From assembly GCA_037447605.1 (NCBI GenBank), contig CM074807.1, positions 3,293,114 to 3,357,113 on the forward strand: DNA of 64,000 nucleotides. The letters run 5' to 3'. The position numbers were made by a program, and so were the translations under genes. The notes under the pieces were generated by a model, which searched no databases, was not told the DNA's origin, and worked only from the letters and a program-made list of their open reading frames with translations. This document shows, piece by piece, positions 10,901 through 28,060 of the stretch (position 1 is the stretch's first letter; each line of letters begins with the position of its first letter). The stretch is from Zygnema circumcarinatum. Its lineage: Eukaryota > Streptophyta > Zygnematophyceae > Zygnematales > Zygnemataceae.

Positions 10901-13900
10901 GAGATAGCGGGGGGAGAGAGAGAGTGGGGGGAGAGAGGGAGGGAGAGGGAGAAAGAGAGGAGAAATGGAGGGCGGAGAGAGGGGGAGAGAGAGAGCGGGG
11001 GGAGAGGAAGAGAAAGAGGAGAGAGAGTCAGTCCCTTGGCAAACACTAGACCAATACACAGATTGACCTCACGGATAATGCACTCAACATTGGCAACAAA
11101 AAGCAAGGCTACGACATTTTTAAATCATCTCTAAACCCTAAATAACTCATTTTGTGCAGCGAGCAATGGGCGTTTGCCAAACAACTTATTCCGAGGACCA
11201 AGCATGAAATTTTTTCCACCTCTTGCAGTCCCTTGGTTGAGAGCGTTTCCGAGCGAGAGAATGGTCTGCATGATCTGCTTCAACTTTGTGGATTCTCGGA
11301 CCTGCCCATGCACCGCTTTGCCGCAAGTTAGGATATGGCTAGTGATGAAGATATTTGAACAAAAAAGATATATATATGTATATATATATATATATAAACA
11401 GGAATTGAAGTCCATTGGGTCTTCGGGTGGGCACAAGGAAGAAAAAATTCAGTTCATGAATACATGTCTATATTCTCTTTCCAAAATTCAAAATAAACGT
11501 GTCATTTTCCCTTGAAATTTGTGCAAAATAGCTGTGATGGAAGTCTACAGAGGGAGAGCATAATGGCCAAAAATGCGAAGGATAGAAAATTTGTATAGAA
11601 CAAGAAGGGAATAGGGAGAGGAGAAGGAGGTAGAATAAGAGTTGGGTCCATACCTCTTTACATGCACTATTCACTGTTTCCAAACACTTCTTCAAATCTC
11701 CAGTCTGCCAAACCGTCCACCCATATAAACATGTCCATTCCTCATCAATTAAACCCACAATATGAATGCAATAAGAATCGCAAAGATTCGCACAACCTTC
11801 ATGCATAAAATGAGCAAAAATCGATAGCCAGCCTTTGGGTTTTTTGAATTTTATAGAGTGAAAGAAACGCCCTATGGAAGCAATGAGTTAAGAAGTTTCG
11901 GAAAAGAAGTAGGGCAGAAGGAGACAGAAGAGGGCAGAGGGCGGGGGAGGAGGAGACGGAACGGGGGAGAAGGTGGAGGGAGTGGAAGAGGGGCTAGGGC
12001 GGGGATAAGAAGAGGAGAGAGGGGACGAGGAGACGTGGCCAAGAAGGGAAGAGGCCAAGTGAGAGAGAGGAGGGAGGCGAGGGAGTGGCAATCAATGACT
12101 GATGGAACAAGCCATACCTGCTGGTCGAATGCAATCTTAAAAGAGAAAACTCGGAGCTTCATTTCCATGCGGGGCGCCCTCATCATCTCCAAAAAGAACT
12201 GTCCCAACAAGTCACATTTTACTACGCCAATAGTGAGCGTATGGTTAGCTTTTGATTGTCGTTCTTTCCATGTACGAGATGGCTTCCAGGCTTATGCTAC
12301 TGACTAAATCTGACTAAATCCAACAATCAAACTGCAGGATGCAGATGGAAGCAACCCTATCAAACAACGTGGGCAGACTTGAAATGGCAAACTTGACAAA
12401 CGAAAGTTGTCGAGGGTTGTCTAGCACTTTTGCACAAGCAGGTATTTAGGATTTTTCAACGCCATATACCTGCTCACACTTCCCAAGTGCAGCCTTATCG
12501 CCTTTATATCCCTGAAACAAACCCACATCTCCAAAAAAGTTATCTCAGAAAATAACAGAAATGCTAACGTTTGCCAAGAACGAAAATCCACTGCATTACG
12601 AGAAACTAAAGAACAAATAACGCTCTTCATGAATGAACATACAATGAATAATGATCACTAATTTTTGAAGTCACAATGACGTGCCGTACATGCACTCCAA
12701 GCACTCTCTTATCTCCTTCCTCTCTCCCTTTGTCAAATGATACACATGATGACGAGCTTCAGTGCATACTTTGAGCATATCCATTTCCTCCTTTGTTGGG
12801 CAGAACTTCATGAGATTATCGATCTGGTCAGCATCCAGGATCGATGCATCGAGTGCCAACACCGCATTCTGCACAGCTCAAATAGGGAATAGGTCAAACC
12901 ACAACCATTAACGATTCGACGAAGGAAAGGATGCATTATTGACCCGGGAGATAAGAGGCGGGGGGAGAGAGAGAGGGGGAGAGAGAGAGGGAGGGAAGGG
13001 GGGGAAGAGGAGGGGGAAGAGAGGGAGGGATAGATGGAGGGGGGTGAGGCGTGAGGGGAAAAAGGGGATGAGGGGAGAGGGAGGACAAGGAAGTGGAAAA
13101 GGGGTAGGAGAGATAGACGCAGACAGAGAGAAAGAGTTGGGGAAGGAGACAATTGAATCTCTTGAATGACATCAGGACGAAAGAAACCCTATGCAATGCA
13201 GGTAGTGAAAAAAATGCACCCACTTACCACTACTTCTGGAAGCGCCATCTTTATCTTTGTGAGCATGATTTCGCAATTATTGGCTCTCCGTATATCAACC
13301 TGCACACAACATTTTTTCGCACATTCTTCATTACAGAAAGCCCTAGAATAGACCACATGTTTGATTCTGGAGTTTATCAGAATCCGTAGAATGTAATATC
13401 TGATTATTGAAACTTGCAAAGAAAACCAAATCCGGCCCAACAAGCAAAATCTCACCGACTGCAAAGTTACAGTGCAACTCTTGAATAAAAAAGGGCTTTT
13501 AGGGTAAGACGGGACTGCCAATGACGTTAGTCGAAAATCCCTGCTTGGACCATCCAACTTTTAGTATTCAGAGTTTGTTGGTTTGTAAGTTTGCAGGCAC
13601 TAACCAGCTGCACTTTGTCGGACTTGCCTCCAAGAGACATCCGCTTCTTCTCTTTGGGATCTACTGCCTTTTCCGGTGCAGCTGTTGAAAAGAGGTCTTC
13701 CAACTCAGACAAATCGAAGGAAGGGGTCCTACATAATGTCCAGCACAATGCACCAAAAGCAGAAGCAGAATTAGTCATAGAGAACTTCACAAAATCGACC
13801 AATTTATTTGCAGAAAATAGTGCATTCATGTATCACGTAGCTGCATTACATTACAATAAGCATAGTTTGTGAGATATTTGTTCATATAAATTTGCAAGCC

Positions 13901-16900
13901 GAGGCCCCAAACCAACTGGAGTTTTAGTTTCAGTGAATGACTGTTTTACTTGTGCCTATGTAAACAACTTTTGTTGTTATTATATATACATACATGCATA
14001 ATGGTTTTTACCAGTTATGCTAAGAATCTAAAGCGCTCACTTGGGACGAGACATTTTGTGTTTAAAGTTTCCAAACCAAACCACAAACACCACAATTCAT
14101 ACAGCTTGGAGCGGTCTAGTACAGGCCTAGATACCCTTTTTTAGTGAGTTACAAGATGTCTCCAGAATTTACTTGTGAAACCAATACTTGCAAAATTAGC
14201 TACACAGAGCAGCCCCCCCAAGAACTTACCTCGTAGTCTGTGGCTCCTTCTGAGTCTCTGACCACAAGCTTCCCTCCATTGGTCTCGTAATCTTTCCCCA
14301 ATACAACGACTTCATTTGTGGTTTCTTTGCAGGAGTTGCGGGAGCCGCAGGTGCTTCGCTTCCATTCTCCTTCACAGCACTTCCTTTCCGTGGAGGAGGA
14401 GGGGGGGCTCCCTTTCCGGGAGGAGGAGGGGGGGCTCTCACTCCCGCAGGAAGCTTACCAGGGGGAGGGGGAGGAGGGGGTCCACCTCTAATCCCTGCAG
14501 GAAGGCCTGAGGGAGGGGGGGGAGGAGGGGGGCCACCTGCCCCTCTAATCCCAGCAGGAAGACCAGGAGGGGGAGGAGGAGGGGGGGGACCTCCTCTAAT
14601 TCCGGCAGGAAGACCAGGAGGAGGTGGAGGAGGAGGAGGAGGGCCTGCTTGTGCTCCTCTAATTCCAGCAGGAAGTCCGGGAGGAGGAGGAGGAGGAGGA
14701 GGGGGGGGACCTCCTCCTTGAGCTCCTCTTATTCCGGCAGGGAGACCAGGAGGAGGGGGAGGAGGAGGGGGGGGAGGACCTCCTCCTCTAATTCCGGCAG
14801 GGAGACTAGGAGGGGGGGGAGGAGGAGGTGGGGGAGGACCTCCTCCTCTAATTCCGGCAGGGAGACTAGGAGGGGGAGGAGGAGGAGGGGGGGGAGGACC
14901 TCCTCCTCTAATTCCGGCAGGGAGATTAGGAGGGGGGGGAGGAGGAGGGGGAGGTGGGGCCCCTTGTGCTCCTCTAATTCCGGCAGGGAGACCTGGGGGA
15001 GGTGGAGGTGGCGGCGGTGCATTTCTGATGCCAGCTGGAAGAGCGGGAGGTGGAGGAGGTGGAGGAGGAGGAGGGGCAAATCTAATACCAGCAGGGAGTT
15101 CAGGGGGAGGGGGAGGGGGTGGTGGAGGCGCATTCTCATGGGCACCTCTAATCCCTGCAGGAAGTTCAGGTGGTGGTGGAGGTGGAGGAGGAGGAGCCAT
15201 GAAAGAACCTTGAGCGGGTCTTATTCCCACTGGAAGAGCTGGTGGAGGAGGGGGAGGGGGGGGAGGAGGAGGGGGACGATTTCCCTGTGCTGCTCGTATT
15301 CCTACTGGCAATGCTGGAGGTGGCGGTGGAGGGGGAGGTGGAGGGGCACCTGTTCTTTGAGAAGCCCTTATCCCTACAGGGAGTTCTGGGGGGGGAGGGG
15401 GAGGAGGAGGAGGAGGGGCACCTCTTCCGGCACCTCTGATTCCCGCAGGAAGCTCAGGAGGTGGTGGAGGAGGAGGTGGACCTTTTCTTTGTGCAGCTTT
15501 AATAGAGACAGGTAGTTCTGGAAGTGGTGGAGGAGGGGGAGGAGGAGCCCCTATTACTTTAGTAGCACTAATCCCCACAGGCAATGCTTCTGGAAGTTGA
15601 GAGGGGGAAGGCGGGGGAGGAGCACCTTCTGCTTGCCAAGAACTGACTGCAGCAGGTACAACATCCGTTCCTTCAGTTGCATTTCTTTCAACAGAAAATT
15701 CGAATGAAGGGGGACGAGGGGGAGGAGGGGCAGGAGAATGGCCATTCGCTGATGGAGGCAAGGGATGCTCGATCTGAGAGCTTCTGCTTGTTTCTTGATA
15801 TCCTGGTGAAGGGGAAGAATTTTGAGAGAAGGATTGGACAGGATAAGCTGCTTCTGTTTGTTGATACGATCCTACAGCGACTGAAGGAGGTGAAGAAGCG
15901 GCAGAAAGCCCAGAATGGAGAGTCTCGGATACAGCAAAACCTGTCTGAGGTTGGGCATGCTCTTGTGGAGAAACGGAATAAGAACTGGCTAAAGACTCCT
16001 GACTTTCAGTGAACCTGACAGTTAGACTGTGTGAGGAGCTTACTGAAACTACATCAACATCTGATGGCTCTGATTCACTCCCGTGCATAGGCCTCTCCTT
16101 TTCATATCTCTGCCCTACCGCTCCCTTCTGCAGGGGCTTGCCCTGCAGCGAAGCCCGTGCATTGAGTGGAGGTGAATGGCTTCTGCTCCTTGCTGGTGAA
16201 CGCACATCGAGACTGAAATCTTCGAGTTCCTCTTCTGTAGAGCCTTGCTGCGACTGAACAGAAGCTCCATTGGATAATGGGAAGGGTGGAACAACAAAAT
16301 CGTCGTCCAGGGCGAATGAATCTTGGCTGCTTAAAACACTGCTTTTTGCCGGATTCCGGGGAGAAGTGTTTTTACTTCTAGGATATCTCGCCTTCCTTGC
16401 ACGGGAATCCAAGGAATCGTCGAATGACAATCCTCCTCCCCCATGCCCATGAGAAGCAGATCGCACCATCCTTTGAACTGGAGACATGGCAAAAACACTA
16501 GGGGTCCTAGAGCCTGAAAAGGATGAAAATGTTAGGGGGGTTTCTTCTGGAGACGACATATCCGATTCGTACTCCTCATTGTAGAAATTGTAATCACGTT
16601 CATTACTGTTCCACATAGGTGTATGCTGCATGGACGCTGACCTTTTGTGGGAGCCAACCCTACCAAGTCCTCTCTCTGTAGCTTCTCCCTGTCTATCCCA
16701 TGTTTCACGCTTTTGCCTAGACGTTGGCAAACTGTCTGCTTCCGTTATTGCCTTCCGAATCTTGTCGATGGTATCCTTGTGAATTCCTCCACCCCAATCA
16801 ATATCCGCAGAATTGAAAAGCTCTTGTAGTTTTGCAAAGGCTTCCACGGGAAGGCCACCCTTTTCCTCACCATTTACGAATGCTGGAGTAGTGACAAACG

Positions 16901-18823
16901 GAGTAGTAGCGGTTGGAGTTTCCGGCACACTATGGATAGCACTCTCCAACTCTGCCAACAAGACCTGCAATCCAAGTAATCGAGACCATGTCAAATGGTT
17001 GGGCCACAGGTGATCTCCGAAGTCCGCAAGGAATCCCTCTCTAACCTGAAACTTTCCTAGCTTTAAATGCCAACATGGAGGATCCCTGATAAAGCATGAG
17101 TTCAATATGACGTTTTCCGAATATAACGGCTCACCTCAGCTCTGAAGTCCTTAGTGAATCGCTCCTTTGCGTTCCAAACAATGTCAATTTCATCACGGTT
17201 CAACATGAGCATGTTCGACCTCACAAAGCCGGTGTTGAACATCACTCTGAACATCATTTCTTCGCGATTGTTCTCCGTATCAAGATGGACGCATTCGAGC
17301 ACAACATCACCTTGAATAGCGCACTGTATGTCAATCTTGACCACATCACAGTCAACCTGACGGAACCAACCAAGCACCCAGCAACCGACCCAGAAAAAAG
17401 AATAAAGCCCCCTCACTTTACCCAATGATTTCCAAAGCTCTTCAAATGTTAAACCCTCCGAAGCAGAAAAAGATCCATTACAAAAGGGGCAGTAAATCTT
17501 TGGAGATGATGAGAATAACCTCAAAGCAATATCCTAAGTGCACAGCCCCGTATAAACAAACAACTACCAAATGACCTAGTTCAAGTTAATTTAAGAAGAG
17601 TCAACGAGAACAGCACACAGCTCTCATAATCTTACGGATTCTCAAAAAGGGAATGGCGCACTTCACTAAGAAAATGGCTTTCACACGCTAGAGATTGAAA
17701 CTGCATCAAGATTCAACTGACTAAGCATCATCCAGCGTGTGAGCCGAATACCTGCCGGTAATGCCGGACATTCTTGTTCTTCTTTCCCATAGAAAACAAC
17801 AAATCAGTAACTCGACGATCAGGATTTCTTGGATCTCTTCCATACACCTTCACGGCTGCTCTGCATCCTCCCAAACTATCAAAACTTGGAACCGTTCGCA
17901 TCATCAAGCAATCGAGCACTAGGGCCCGTTCCTCCGGAGGCCAGTCGGGCATATTACTCCTTCTAGTGACATACTGCAAATACCGAAGCTGTGAAGGCAC
18001 GGGGGTCAACGGAGAGAGCAGCTGCAACAGATTTTTTGGAGCCTCCTTGTGGATGTGAGACAGCGTTTTTTCTTCGCCAGAGCTCTCCTTCCGAAACAAC
18101 AAGAAGGAGGATATTATAAAGGCCAGCAAAGGCCAACCACCCCGTTCACAATGCAGTAATACTACATTTCTCCCCTCGTCCATATTTAGCCAGCTTTCAG
18201 CTGATTTCAAAAAGTGATGGACCATTTCCATGGATATAATAGGGCAGCCTTCAAAATGGCGTGGATAGTCCATGACAGTGATGTCATATTGTGACACCAT
18301 GTCTGTGAGCAGACTCCTCCTATCACCCTCTCTAAAATTGAATACGAGAAAGGATGACTCTGGAAACAATTCATGGAGCTGAGTTGCAATTTGCCGCATA
18401 TACATCTTGTATGTCTCTTCCTCCACCGCGTCGGTGGAGAAGCAAGAGTCGAAGGCTGCAGCCAGAGAAAAAATAGTCTCGCGAAGACGATTTCAGCTCC
18501 CTTTCCCACGCTTTTCTCTTTCAAACCAGCAAACGCTCTACGCAATCAACTGGCAATGTAAGTCAAACACAAAAAGTTGACTTTTGCGTGATGTTTCTGC
18601 AGTCTCTGAATATAAAGGCATCCCTGAGCCATAATATAAGGCATAAAAATTCGCCAAAGGTAGCATGTGCCTTCTTTCCACCCTAGACTGCTTGACAGCG
18701 TCTACTTTTCTCACCACCCCTTTATCTCCAACATCCTTCCCACTCCTCCCTCCTTCCTCTCCATCAATGGCTTGCGATTGGGAATTTCCAAACAAAATGC
18801 GAAGGTGCGCGGAAGAGAGAGAC

Positions 18824-18917
<94 letters not shown>

Positions 18918-19039
18918 GGAGAGCCAGAGAGAGAGGGAGAGAGAGGACGGGAGGGTGGGAGAGTACCATAAGCGCGGTCAGCGATTTGCAGCAAGCCATC
19001 AGGCGGCTTGGAAGAAAACCACTTCCGCCAGAGCGACAT
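7943..19039 (-). CDS. Class II formin with PTEN-like domain, long FH1 and FH2
   Basis: This gene encodes an actin nucleator and elongator. The 17 exons (5' to 3', all on the minus strand) are 19039-18967, 18455-17752, 17356-17135, 16964-14230, 13728-13605, 13299-13228, 12868-12770, 12511-12470, 12198-12118, 11704-11654, 11301-11220, 10773-10679, 10427-10356, 9989-9873, 9538-9470, 9157-9091 and 8757-7943. Every phase fits, giving 1839 residues. The N-terminus [19 protein letters not shown] is typical of class II. A PTEN phosphatase-like domain (to about 180) has the loop HCERGGWP, which keeps Cys but lacks the CX5R arginine, so it is probably inactive and lipid-binding, as known for moss class II formins. 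A C2 part follows (to about 333), then a Ser-rich linker, FH1 (about 804-1194; some 18 proline tracts spaced by LPAGIRG-like links) and FH2 (about 1214-1600, including [14 protein letters not shown] and [12 protein letters not shown]). The tail is charged. It shares a divergent promoter region with the thiolase gene. Confidence 0.95.
14370..15555 (-). repeat. FH1-coding tandem repeat in formin exon 4
   Basis: About 18 proline runs (7-12 Pro each) alternate with a short spacer usually reading LPAGIRG, a repeat of about 55-70 bp. Three neighbouring units (about 14760-14935) are nearly identical at the DNA level, so the array has grown by recent unit duplication. Each run is a potential profilin-actin site. 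Confidence 0.9.
18827..18916. repeat. (GA)n microsatellite in formin intron 1
   Basis: A pure GA run of about 90 bp lies inside the first intron of the formin gene, flanked by GA-rich variants. Confidence 0.9.
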
Positions 19040-20490
19040 GCTGGCTGGCCTGCTCCCTCTGCAGCTGCAGTCGCTCTACCAGGCCGGCAAAGACAGACCG
19101 AAGGAGGCAGCATGAGCGACAGCTGCCGGACATGGCATGGCTGCCACCACGCTTGAAGCCGCCTCCGTCGCGCTCTCCAAGGATACTACTCCCTTCCTTC
19201 TGCAGAAAGACAACAAATTAGGTCTAAGTTTGACCTTCTGCACTTTCCTTAACCCTAAAACATCGCCAAGAAGATCAGTCCCCTAATCAGCAACGGCATG
19301 TATAAAAACCCCCGGTTTTGATGACGCCCATTGCATGTGCGTGCGAGTGTGAAGCTCTCCAGCACAGGCTATGGCGGATCTGCGCAACCCTAGAATGCCG
19401 GTGACTGCATGGCGGTTACTTGCGAGAGCCGGGCGGACATGGCAGAGCGCGCCTTCATTTTAAGGACGAGCCCTTCTCTCCACCTTCAAACACACATGGC
19501 CTCCTTCGCACCCCATAGGGTCATGGGGCCATGGGGTGCCAAGGAGGCATGGGGTCATGGGGTCATGGGGTCATGAGGTCATGGGGCCATGGGGTGCCAG
19601 GAGGCATGGGGCCATAGGGGCTTGGGGCCATGGGGCCATGGGGTGCCAAGGAGGCATGGGGCCATAGAGGTTTGGGGCCATGGGGCCATGGGGCCATGGG
19701 GTAGGGTAAGGGGCCATGGACATGCAGTCGTGGAGTCGTGGGCGGTCAAAAGGACTTAATCACAGTACGGTACAAAAATTTGCAACGTGGCAAATAATTG
19801 GCTACAGCACATCTATGGTAGTACCTTTACCGCAGTAAATCTGCTAAAAGCACCACAATTCGAAACTGTTGTGGAGCGGTCTAATGGAATTCGGCAAGTC
19901 ACACTTTTTTCCACGTGGCGCATCGTTATTCGATGAAACGAGGACGATTCGCGGGTAATGGGCACATACCTGACAGTAGTTAGCCAGTCAGCCACTGTCA
20001 GACTTACCCAAATCGTCAAGATGCGCAGCTAATCACATGACCTATTGATTCAGGGAAATTTCCCGTCACAGTTACGTTCGCTGTTCATTTAAAATTCCCA
20101 GCAGGGTTTCACATGGGGCGATTTCTCGGATTTTCTCACTGTTACAGTAACACGGTAAACGGAACTGTACTGACATGTATGTAGCCTTGCAGGACTTGCT
20201 CTGCCAGGGCCTGCAGAGCAGAGCGCCTGCAAGATTGACTTGTGCAGAAGCTTGAGCTTCTTGGCAAGATTGAGTTTGAAATTTGCAGACAAAGAGAGAG
20301 AGATCAGAGGAACTTTGCAAGCGATACTTGCAAACCTTGCGCAGATTCATTCTTTACTAGAGCTGCACAAAACTCTTGGATATTTGGCTGGTATTAGCGT
20401 GTTTCTGCTGCACAGAAGGATATCAGCGACAGCTATTTTTTAGGGCTCGCTTGTGCTGCTGTATTTGCGTAGCGTTTGGGAGGGCTAATA
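19040..20490. promoter_or_regulatory. Shared upstream region of divergent formin and thiolase genes
   Basis: The start codons of the formin (19039, minus) and thiolase (20491, plus) face away from each other across 1.45 kb, so this DNA must hold both promoters. I see a TATA-like TATAAAAAC at 19301-19309, a G-box-type CCACGTGG at 19912-19919, a GTACGGTAC at 19766-19774 and a GGGGCCATG minisatellite. No gene is seen. Confidence 0.6.
19513..19722. repeat. GGGGCCATG/GGGGTCATG minisatellite
   Basis: About 210 bp built from short units (CATGGGGCCATGGGG, CATGGGGTCATGGGG and TGCCAAGGAGGCATGGGG) in varied order, giving a higher-order repeat of about 70-100 bp. It lies between the divergent formin and thiolase genes. 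Confidence 0.85.
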
Positions 20491-25965
<5,475 letters not shown>

Positions 25966-28060
25966 ACCCTAAAGCACGCCGAGCTCTGAGGGCCATGGGG
26001 CGGGCAACCTCTATTCTTTTTATAAAAATTAGGGTTCAGAGGGGATAGGACAAGCGAGTGGTTTTGGACTGTTCGGCAGTACAGGTGGCAGCACGGTATT
26101 GGTTGAATGCCGCGTGCAGCAGTGCTATGGTAGTGATGGCATTCCTCTTCTTTTCTTTCTTTTCATTTGGTTGGCTGCCCCTAAATGTAGGGCAGCGCTA
26201 GGATAATTGGGAAAAACAAATAAATCATAAAAAAGATAAAATAAACCAAAGAAATGTGGAAACGGGTAGAATAGAATAAGCGGGGGGGGTATTTAAGACG
26301 TTTCATTTTCAAAAAAAAAAAAAATTGTTTTTTTTTCGTTTCATTAGGACACACAGCGTCCTAGTGCATGTAGAACGGGTTCAACGGAGCTGCGACTTTA
26401 TGTAGCTTACTTTGTTCCCGTGGTCTAAGGTCGAAGGCCTGATGTGACAAAGTTAGGTTTCTGACTCATGCATTGTGCTACATTTCGGTTTTTGGTATTT
26501 GGTTTTTTCTTTTGGTTTGGTGGTTTTGCTGTCGTTTGGTATGCTGGTTTCTCGTTTCTTTTCTTTTCTTTCTTTATCTTTTTTTTTTTCTTTTGATTTG
26601 AAGGCTAACGGGGTCAAGCGAGTTAGTTGCATCAGAGTTGTCGGAGGACAAGTGTGTTATGTGACGCGGATAAAGAGTGGTTCTCCAATCTCCATAGAAG
26701 GTGCCCTCTGCAGTCTAAGTCCTGGTCCCAGTTTGCTGCTTTCGCATATTCACTGATGTGATGTGCTGCGACTGCGACTGGTTGAGCTTTACATGCGCAC
26801 TTGTGAACCGCATGAAGTCAAGGGGGTAGTGGAAGGGAGAGAGATTAAGAAAGAGAGAGAAAAAGGAGGGGGGGGGGGAGTACGGCTGGTGGCCGTGGAA
26901 ACTGCAAACCAGAAAGCGATGTGAGGCTGGCTGTAAAGCAACGGTCAAAAGCCACTCCATTAGAGGAGGTTTGCACTTCAAAAAAGGGAAACGATGCGTT
27001 ATCTCTTGAGTCAATATAAGGAGCTTTTGCTGAAACTTCAAGAGAAGCGAATGCATTGGATACCCCCTGCCTTTATGGATATAACATTGCTGAAAAGCAA
27101 TGATATGTTCATAAGCCATACATGATATTGCTGATTTTGTCCATGTACAAAAGTGGCATTGGTCTCACCATGAGACCAATGCCACTTTCATTTCATCGTG
27201 ACAATATCATGTTCATGTTCATGCTCATGTTCAAGTTCATGTTTGCGAAGTTGGTGTTTTCGAGTATACCGTATCGTCCCGTATCGGATAGATCGTATCG
27301 GATATTGTGCCGTACATTTTGACGTCAATAAAAACGACAAGCTTTCAACCAATCCGCTGCTCCCCGACAAAATCTCGCGGTCCTCCAAGCCTCGCGGAGT
27401 CCGCCACACTCTGGGCCGTCCACGTGTCCACGATCGTGACTTGGGACCAACGTCCACGTCATTTGACGAATCCCCACCGTCCGATTGGCCGGTTGTTTGG
27501 GACAGTGATGTCACTTGGCAAATACCAATTCGCTTCCAGAAACGCTTGGCTCTCTTCCATTGGTCATTCTTTCCGCAGATCGCGCTCAGACGTCAGCTTG
27601 AGTAAAAAAAAAAAATCGGTTTTTTGGGACGCTCTGAGGCGGCCCAAATTCAGTTAGTTTGTACCTTTTGCTGGTTCGGTTAGTACGAACTAAACTAGTG
27701 TTCGTACGGAATGGCATATTTACTGTACAAAATGTACGAAGATGTACGAAAACTGAACGGGGAACGGGGACATGGAAAGTACAGTGATTTTCTTGAAGCC
27801 TTCCAAATATTTGGAAGGGAACGGAAGAGTGAGTGGACGGTTTGAGAGGAGGGAATCAGGGAGGGAGAGGGAGAGGAGTGCGAGAGATAAAGAGAGAGAA
27901 GCGAGGGTGAGATAGAGATAAAGGGGGAGAGAGAGAGGTCAAGAGAGAGGTAGGAGTGAGAGAGAAAGAGAGAGGCGGGGAGAGAGAGAGAGAGCGAGAA
28001 AGAGCGAGAGAGACGAGGCAGAGTCAGAAGTAAGGGAGGCACAAGAAGGACGCCGGCACC
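25966..28060. other. Intergenic region between thiolase and REF/SRPP gene
   Basis: No gene is supported here. The left part is thiolase 3' UTR. Further right are a perfect hairpin (27150-27188), a GTTCATG-rich array (about 27206-27243), GTATCG motifs (about 27270-27305), ACGT-containing motifs including TGACGTCA at 27319-27326 and CCACGTGT near 27420, and a GA-rich tract (about 27850-28020) directly before the next start codon. The last 800 bp are probably the REF/SRPP promoter and 5' UTR. Confidence 0.6.
27150..27188. repeat. Perfect 18-bp inverted repeat with 3-base loop
   Basis: The left arm AAAGTGGCATTGGTCTCA (27150-27167) and right arm TGAGACCAATGCCACTTT (27171-27188) are exact reverse complements around the loop CCA. 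Each arm holds a CCAAT box in opposite orientation. It lies about 0.9 kb upstream of the REF/SRPP start. Confidence 0.95.

Noticed and set aside
14649-15515. Arg/Gly/Ser-rich open frame on the plus strand opposite the formin FH1
   Set aside because: It is the antisense shadow of GC-biased proline codons in a real exon.
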